From: Bacteroidota bacterium
Lineage (GTDB): Bacteria > Bacteroidota > Bacteroidia > JAADEI01
Direction: 5' to 3'
DNA length: 11,856 nucleotides
NCBI GenBank assembly: GCA_024280615.1
Contig: JAJRPU010000199.1
Location: 1-11,856, forward strand
Both the position numbers and the translations under genes were made by a program. The notes beneath the pieces are model-generated. The model saw only the letters and a list, made by a program, of their open reading frames with translations. It made no database searches and was not told the DNA's origin. Below are positions 7,751-11,856 of the stretch, one piece after another. How positions within the stretch are numbered: the stretch's first letter is position 1; every line of letters begins with the position of its first letter.

Positions 7751-10174
7751 TTACTCTACCAAAAACTTTAGTGTTACAATATCGCCCTTTGTAGAAGTTA
7801 TTTCGGCAACATATACACCTCTTGGTAAGTTGCCAGCTAATTCAACTCGTGTAGTTGTCATTCCTTCTCTTGAAGTGATGACTCTACCATCCACGGTGAG
7901 CAATCTGATTGCTTCCACAGGCACAGATGTAGTAATAACCATTCTACCGTTTATTGTGGAAACATATACATCAAATGCCTCTCCGGCAATAGCTTGAACG
8001 GATGTGGCTTGAACCACTACTGTATCATATGCAATGCATCCGTGAGCATCTATGACTTGAACCCAATAAGTACCTGTATCTACACCAAGCACCGTAGAGA
8101 CACCTGTTTGTCCAGAGCTCCATACATAATTGTAAGGAGGCATGCCTCCAGTGACAGAAGCTGCAAGGACACCGTCACCGGCACCTGGTTGAGAAGGAGG
8201 TGTTGCATTAATTGTTACTTGAAGTTGTGCCGGCTCAAGGATTGTAACAGTGCCATAAGCAGTGTCTCCACACCCTGTTGTGTAATATACCTTAACATCA
8301 TAGGTTCCAGGAGCTAAATTACCAACGCTGTCTGTTTGCATCCAAGTTCCACCGATATTGATTTCAACGGCAATATTAGTTGCTCCTGGAACAATGACTT
8401 TGAACCAGCCATCTTGGTCCCCAAAGCAAGAAACATATGCTTCTAAGTTAGCACCATTGGCAGAACGTCCATCAATTGTAAATAAAGGCAAACCTCCTAC
8501 AGCAGGGTCATTCCAATAATAATGTTGGACTGTGTCTCCAGGGTTAGCGTTTACAGCTCCATAGAACCAAGATAGGCTAACACCTGCATATCCAGTAGCA
8601 CAATCTTCACCCGGCATTGGTATTGCAACTTGCTGATAGATAGCATTGCCTCCCCAAACAGGGTCCCCTTGCGTGGGAATTGAAACCGGTGATACCGAAT
8701 AAGTGCCCGTAGCAGGGTTATACTCTACATAAGCAACATGTAAATCACTTCCAGTGCCATCCAATGTTCCAGCAGGAGAATTGGGGTCATCCAACCAAAC
8801 AACAGCCAATTTCCTACCGTTTGCCCAGGCAGAACGGGACACTTGAACCCTATTGTTCATCCTATCATTATCACCTCCTGCCTCTCCATCATTCCATGGG
8901 AAAACGGCATTGAGACTACCTAACCAAAGCACTGTGTCAACAGTACCAGTATTCAAATCATATACAACGTCTATAAGTCCCATTCCAGCAGTATATAAAA
9001 TTGAATAGCTGTATCCCCAAGTAACAGGAAATACAATGTGGGCTCTATTTGCCATATCAATTGCAACGTCTATTTCAAAGAAACCCGTCCAGCTAGTTGG
9101 ATATATAGTATCTATAGGAGTACCCTGATTATCTGTTAAAATTAGGGCACCCCCTAAATATGAAGTATCCAAGAAGTTATAAAATGGAATTTCACCACCA
9201 TCTACCCACGTTTGTCCACCATCAAGAGTATAATGAATAAATGGTCTCATAACGTCTTGGGCAGTGTCCTCCGGCGTTTCAATTGTCCTATCAGACAATC
9301 CGACTAAAGCAGCAACACCAGAGGGCTTGGCATCGAAGGCAAATTCAATAACACCTGCTGGACGCCCAGGACCAATAGAATCATAGTCCTGAATAGACCA
9401 AACATGGTCAATAATAACTGTGTCTTCCATACCATTAGCTCCCATATATACCCAACCTTTCAAAAAGGCAATGTTATATCCTGCTCCCGTGAGCCAATCT
9501 GCACTAGCTGTCATAAAAGTGTCATCTGCAATCCAAGCCAGCCCATAAGTTCCCCATGAACCAGGAATGTCAAGAGTTTTTTGAGGTCCGATATAAGAAC
9601 CGTCCACCTTAGCAATACCATAAGTAATCCCAAGCCAATTCGCACCATCATGATAATATCCTGCATATACGGCATATGCTTGTGCTGGGTCTGTATTACC
9701 AGCTGGATTGTAAATTAAAACTTCAGGATAACGTGGATTAATAGTTCCACCACCTACTTGGGTAATGTTACCTATGTCTGCATTCCATGTAGCACCCCTG
9801 TTATAGGAAACGTCTATTCTATAGTGACCTGTTGCATCACCATATCTATATGTGTTATTTCTGTGAATAAAGACCATCAGGTCCAAGTCGGGGTCATATG
9901 CAAATTGATGGTTTCGTGCGTAAAGAATAGTGTATGGATGGGGACTTGTTCCCATTTTGGTAACAGGGAAAGACGAGCTTACTGCCCCGGCAAATCTCCT
10001 TTCTACAGAGGCTTCCACAGTGGGCTGTTCCGCTATTGCTTCCATTACCTTTTGCTTCTTCCAATCCACTCTAACCTTAGGCACTTGAGCGAGATTAACG
10101 ATGCTTTGTGCGGACACAATCCCCACACTAAGCCCTAAAATACCCATTAATTTCTTCCATCCCATGGCTATCAT
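7751..10174 (-). CDS. Secreted T9SS cargo protein with Asp-box and SprB-like repeats
   Basis: This 807-residue protein begins with a signal peptide: charged KK, then the hydrophobic LMGILGLSVGIV, with probable cleavage near SAQ (21-23). The ATG at 10165 (residue 4) is an equally good start, although an A-rich stretch precedes 10174. Residues about 75-480 look like a beta-propeller, with Asp-box-like turns SYNRGATW (123-130) and TLDGGQTW (316-323) as in sialidase/BNR folds. I see no sialidase catalytic set. Two SprB-like Ig modules follow: about 579-648 (SCFGDQDGW to ILEP) and about 650-722 (GGMPPYNYVW, GTYWVQVIDAHGC). The last ~75 residues form a T9SS type A sorting domain (INGRMVITT, AIRLLTVDGRVI, LPRGVYVAEI, ending TLKFLVE). 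The protein is therefore exported to the periplasm and passed by T9SS to the surface or medium. Its ligand is unknown. A full promoter lies upstream and a strong terminator follows, so it is a single-gene unit. Confidence 0.9.
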   Translation of the reverse strand: MIAMGWKKLMGILGLSVGIVSAQSIVNLAQVPKVRVDWKKQKVMEAIAEQPTVEASVERRFAGAVSSSFPVTKMGTSPHPYTILYARNHQFAYDPDLDLMVFIHRNNTYRYGDATGHYRIDVSYNRGATWNADIGNITQVGGGTINPRYPEVLIYNPAGNTDPAQAYAVYAGYYHDGANWLGITYGIAKVDGSYIGPQKTLDIPGSWGTYGLAWIADDTFMTASADWLTGAGYNIAFLKGWVYMGANGMEDTVIIDHVWSIQDYDSIGPGRPAGVIEFAFDAKPSGVAALVGLSDRTIETPEDTAQDVMRPFIHYTLDGGQTWVDGGEIPFYNFLDTSYLGGALILTDNQGTPIDTIYPTSWTGFFEIDVAIDMANRAHIVFPVTWGYSYSILYTAGMGLIDVVYDLNTGTVDTVLWLGSLNAVFPWNDGEAGGDNDRMNNRVQVSRSAWANGRKLAVVWLDDPNSPAGTLDGTGSDLHVAYVEYNPATGTYSVSPVSIPTQGDPVWGGNAIYQQVAIPMPGEDCATGYAGVSLSWFYGAVNANPGDTVQHYYWNDPAVGGLPLFTIDGRSANGANLEAYVSCFGDQDGWFKVIVPGATNIAVEINIGGTWMQTDSVGNLAPGTYDVKVYYTTGCGDTAYGTVTILEPAQLQVTINATPPSQPGAGDGVLAASVTGGMPPYNYVWSSGQTGVSTVLGVDTGTYWVQVIDAHGCIAYDTVVVQATSVQAIAGEAFDVYVSTINGRMVITTSVPVEAIRLLTVDGRVITSREGMTTTRVELAGNLPRGVYVAEITSTKGDIVTLKFLVE

Positions 10175-10192
10175 TTTTTACATTTTCAATTA

Positions 10193-10224
10193 CAAAGTTA
10201 AGGCAAAAAATTTAAACTGCCAAA
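10193..10224 (-). promoter_or_regulatory. Bacteroidota-type promoter of the secreted-protein gene
   Basis: On the minus strand TTTG (10224-10221), a 20-base spacer and TAACTTTG (10200-10193) fit the Bacteroidota primary sigma factor consensus TTTG-N19-21-TAnnTTTG exactly. The predicted start of transcription is near 10186, giving a leader of roughly 12 to 20 A/T-rich bases before the ATG at 10174 or 10165. No Shine-Dalgarno site is present. Confidence 0.72.
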
Positions 10225-10245
10225 TGACCATTATCAGAGACAACC

Positions 10246-10253
10246 TAAGTTTG
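10246..10253 (+). promoter_or_regulatory. Probable -7 element for the phosphoribosyltransferase gene
   Basis: TAAGTTTG matches the Bacteroidota -7 consensus TAnnTTTG exactly and ends 19 bases before the ATG at 10273. No TTTG lies 19-21 bases upstream (the bases there read AAAT), so the promoter is either weak or depends on an activator. It is divergent from the promoter at 10193-10224. Confidence 0.45.
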
Positions 10254-10272
10254 CATATAGAAAAGTTGAAGG

Positions 10273-10788
10273 ATGCAGGAAACAAAGCAAGAAAAGATTC
10301 TTCTTTTGCCTCACAACAGGGTTGAATTTGCTTTAAAACGAATGGCTCATCAAATAATAGAAAGGCACATCAAAGATTTTAGAGTGATACTGATTGGAAT
10401 TGAGCCTCGTGGGGCTTTGGTAGCTAAGCGTCTTGGACAATTAATAACTGCTTTTAGTAACCTATCCATTGAAGTGTTGACTGTAAAGATAGACAAGAAA
10501 ACAGGAAAGGTCTCCTCTTCATTATCTGCAGAAAAAATCACTGGTAAAGTTCCCATTGTTGTTGATGATGTCTTGTTCACTGGGAAAACGTTATTTTCTA
10601 CCACCTGTTTTGTTAACACCTATTCTCCCGAAGGTATAGAAACTGCTGTTCTCATAAGTCGTAACATGCACAAGTTTCCTATCAGTGGCGATTATGTTGG
10701 ATTTGATTTAAGCACCACCTTTCATGATTATGTAGAGGTTGTTCCTGAGGCAGGGGGCTTCCAAGTCTATCTTCTAAAAGCAGGATAG
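10273..10788 (+). CDS. PyrR-family phosphoribosyltransferase
   Basis: This is a 171-residue type I phosphoribosyltransferase. The PRPP-binding signature IVVDDVLFTGKT is at 95-106 with the acidic pair Asp98-Asp99. The N-terminal ALKRMAHQIIERH (20-32), the loop GIEPRGALVAKRLG (42-55), and the late HKFPISGDYVGFDLSTTF segment (133-150) closely follow PyrR, which combines uracil phosphoribosyltransferase activity with pyr mRNA binding in Firmicutes. Similar ~165-residue proteins are common in Bacteroidota, where their role is unsettled. The flexible hood (about 70-90) is short and Lys/Ser-rich. An in-frame TGA just before the ATG fixes the start at 10273 or later. No pyr gene is nearby, so regulation of pyrimidine genes cannot be inferred from context. 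It ends only 5 bases from the convergent gene at 10794, with no terminator hairpin between them. Confidence 0.87.
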   Translation: MQETKQEKILLLPHNRVEFALKRMAHQIIERHIKDFRVILIGIEPRGALVAKRLGQLITAFSNLSIEVLTVKIDKKTGKVSSSLSAEKITGKVPIVVDDVLFTGKTLFSTTCFVNTYSPEGIETAVLISRNMHKFPISGDYVGFDLSTTFHDYVEVVPEAGGFQVYLLKAG

Positions 10789-10793
10789 CACAT

Positions 10794-11856
10794 TTATTGC
10801 CTTAAGTTCTCCAACAGAGCCTTAAATTTAAAGTTTACATCTTTAAGGAACGAAAGTATCTCATCTATGGGAAGGTCAGTTTCAGAATAAGCCTGTTTGG
10901 CACTATTCTCAATTTCTTCAGCATTTGTTAATTTGATTGATGGTAAATTTTTCAAAGACATACCTCTCTTTTTTGCTTCCACGTATCTGAGCAGAGCTAC
11001 TCCCCTTTCAATGTTTGTTTCTACGGGATTTTTAATATATGCTTCAAGAATTCTTTGTTTTAATCCTTCCCAAAGTGAGTTTTCATTATAGCGATGGAAA
11101 TTTTGCATAGTCCACCTAATAGCATTACAAATTCCCTTAGCCATTTTGTGTCTTAGTGAATAGGCATATAGTGCTTCTGCCGATGCAACAGCTTTCCTAT
11201 ACCGACGTAATTCTATGTTAACTATCCAAGAATAAATATGAGAAACAATCACATTGGCAGGGTCATTTCGCAAATCCTTTAACATTGAGATATATTGTTT
11301 TTCAAGAGCCTCATAATTTCCTTCCACCAAGGACAACCAGATTTTAGAAAAAACAAAAACGCTTTTTGTATTAACAGGATAGTGTTTCACAGGCATTGTC
11401 TGAACAGCATTTTCTAAGCATTGCTCTCCTTCTTTATAAAATCCATTAAGTATGTACCAGGCTCCTGCTCGCACCTGCAACATAACTATTTGCCTATTCA
11501 ATTCTTTATTTATTACGGAATCAATCGTCTTTTTAACGCTATTTATGTCCCCGAATACGTTCAAAGCCGAAGAAGCAGTAATAAATTCAATTATCTTAGG
11601 CAGAAAAAACCTAAAGCCTAAATCATCCTCATATTTCAATTCATATTCAATTTCAACATATTTCCTTAGCTCTTGGAGCACAGGAATCACTTCAACCAAA
11701 CCGTTTACTAAATCAAAAACAGTTTTTACAAAACCCAATTTAGAGAACACAAGTAGATAAACCCCGATAGCCCAGACCATTATATAATGAGGGTAAACAT
11801 CGGAGAAACTATTATTTCGCAAGAACTCCGAAATGTGTTTTAACAATTTAGCAGAA
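10794..11856 (-). CDS. Alpha-helical, TPR-like protein of unknown function (5' end outside window)
   Basis: The reading frame runs from the TAA at 10794 to the window edge. A TTG at 11846 could start a 350-residue protein, but the frame stays open upstream (codons for Ser-Ala-Lys precede it), so the true start probably lies beyond the window. The sequence is almost all helical and rich in Leu, Lys, Glu and aromatic residues. Repeated pairs of helices of about 35 residues, such as the stretches around RAGAWYILNGFYKEGEQCLENA and NIELRRYRKAVASAEALYAY, resemble a degenerate tetratricopeptide solenoid. One hydrophobic stretch (YIMVWAIGVYLLVF, counted from the TTG about 21-34) is more likely a buried helix than a membrane span. 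No enzyme motif is visible. I do not recognise the family. A scaffold or protein-binding role is only a guess from the fold. Confidence 0.72.
   Translation of the reverse strand, partial: SAKLLKHISEFLRNNSFSDVYPHYIMVWAIGVYLLVFSKLGFVKTVFDLVNGLVEVIPVLQELRKYVEIEYELKYEDDLGFRFFLPKIIEFITASSALNVFGDINSVKKTIDSVINKELNRQIVMLQVRAGAWYILNGFYKEGEQCLENAVQTMPVKHYPVNTKSVFVFSKIWLSLVEGNYEALEKQYISMLKDLRNDPANVIVSHIYSWIVNIELRRYRKAVASAEALYAYSLRHKMAKGICNAIRWTMQNFHRYNENSLWEGLKQRILEAYIKNPVETNIERGVALLRYVEAKKRGMSLKNLPSIKLTNAEEIENSAKQAYSETDLPIDEILSFLKDVNFKFKALLENLRQ

Noticed and set aside
7734..8317. Plus-strand open frames under the end of the secreted-protein gene
   Set aside because: They are antisense to the SprB-like and sorting domains, and their composition looks like a mirror of the coding strand.
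9758..10325. Plus-strand open frames of 126 and 74 codons (9758-10138, 10101-10325)
   Set aside because: One is antisense to the secreted-protein gene; the other straddles the divergent promoters and overlaps the phosphoribosyltransferase gene in another frame.
10760..10792. CTATC/GATAG inverted repeat as a terminator for the phosphoribosyltransferase gene
   Set aside because: The stem is only five pairs of low stability with a 12-base loop and no U-tract.
1..11856. Mobile elements, CRISPR arrays, phage genes, toxin-antitoxin pairs, long tandem repeats
   Set aside because: On reading both strands I saw no transposase or integrase motif, no regularly spaced repeats and no terminal inverted repeats.

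Overview
The window looks like chromosomal sequence from a member of the Bacteroidota (Bacteroidetes/Chlorobi group). Four signs agree. A large secreted protein ends in a type IX secretion (T9SS) type A sorting domain preceded by SprB-like repeats. Promoters fit the Bacteroidota housekeeping consensus TTTG-N20-TAnnTTTG rather than the E. coli one. Most genes lack a Shine-Dalgarno sequence. The PyrR-like phosphoribosyltransferase and the small gene before rluD resemble Bacteroidota proteins as I remember them. The coding sequence is AT-rich, yet the one tRNA has 19 G-C pairs out of 21, which hints at a thermophile. This last point is inference from one gene.

Layout, left to right. (1) 1-239, minus: 5' part of galE, cut by the window edge. 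(2) 302-1677, plus: a small unrecognised gene and an RluD-type pseudouridine synthase, joined by an ATGA overlap, followed by tRNA-Pro(GGG) at 1732-1806. (3) 1818-7678, minus: mutS, then ccmF (cytochrome c haem lyase), then a polyprenyl diphosphate synthase. They are closely packed (42-base gap, then a 13-base overlap) and probably co-transcribed in that order. (4) 7691-7716: a strong minus-strand terminator with a cUUCGg loop, whose U-tract runs directly into the mutS start codon. (5) 7751-10174, minus: an 807-residue T9SS cargo protein with Asp-box and SprB-like repeats. (6) 10175-10272: a divergent control region with one full Bacteroidota promoter (minus) and one exact -7 element (plus). 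(7) 10273-10788, plus: PyrR-family phosphoribosyltransferase. (8) 10794-11856, minus: an unrecognised alpha-helical protein whose 5' end lies outside the window.

Most genes are housekeeping: sugar nucleotide metabolism, RNA modification, mismatch repair, cytochrome c maturation, isoprenoid synthesis and pyrimidine-related PRTase. I see no mobile element, CRISPR array, phage gene, toxin-antitoxin pair or defence island. No gene-free stretch exceeds 300 bases. I did not find a convincing undescribed system. The points most worth checking are the Asp-to-Ala change in the WWD haem-handling motif of CcmF, the terminator that abuts mutS, and the domain mix of the secreted protein.
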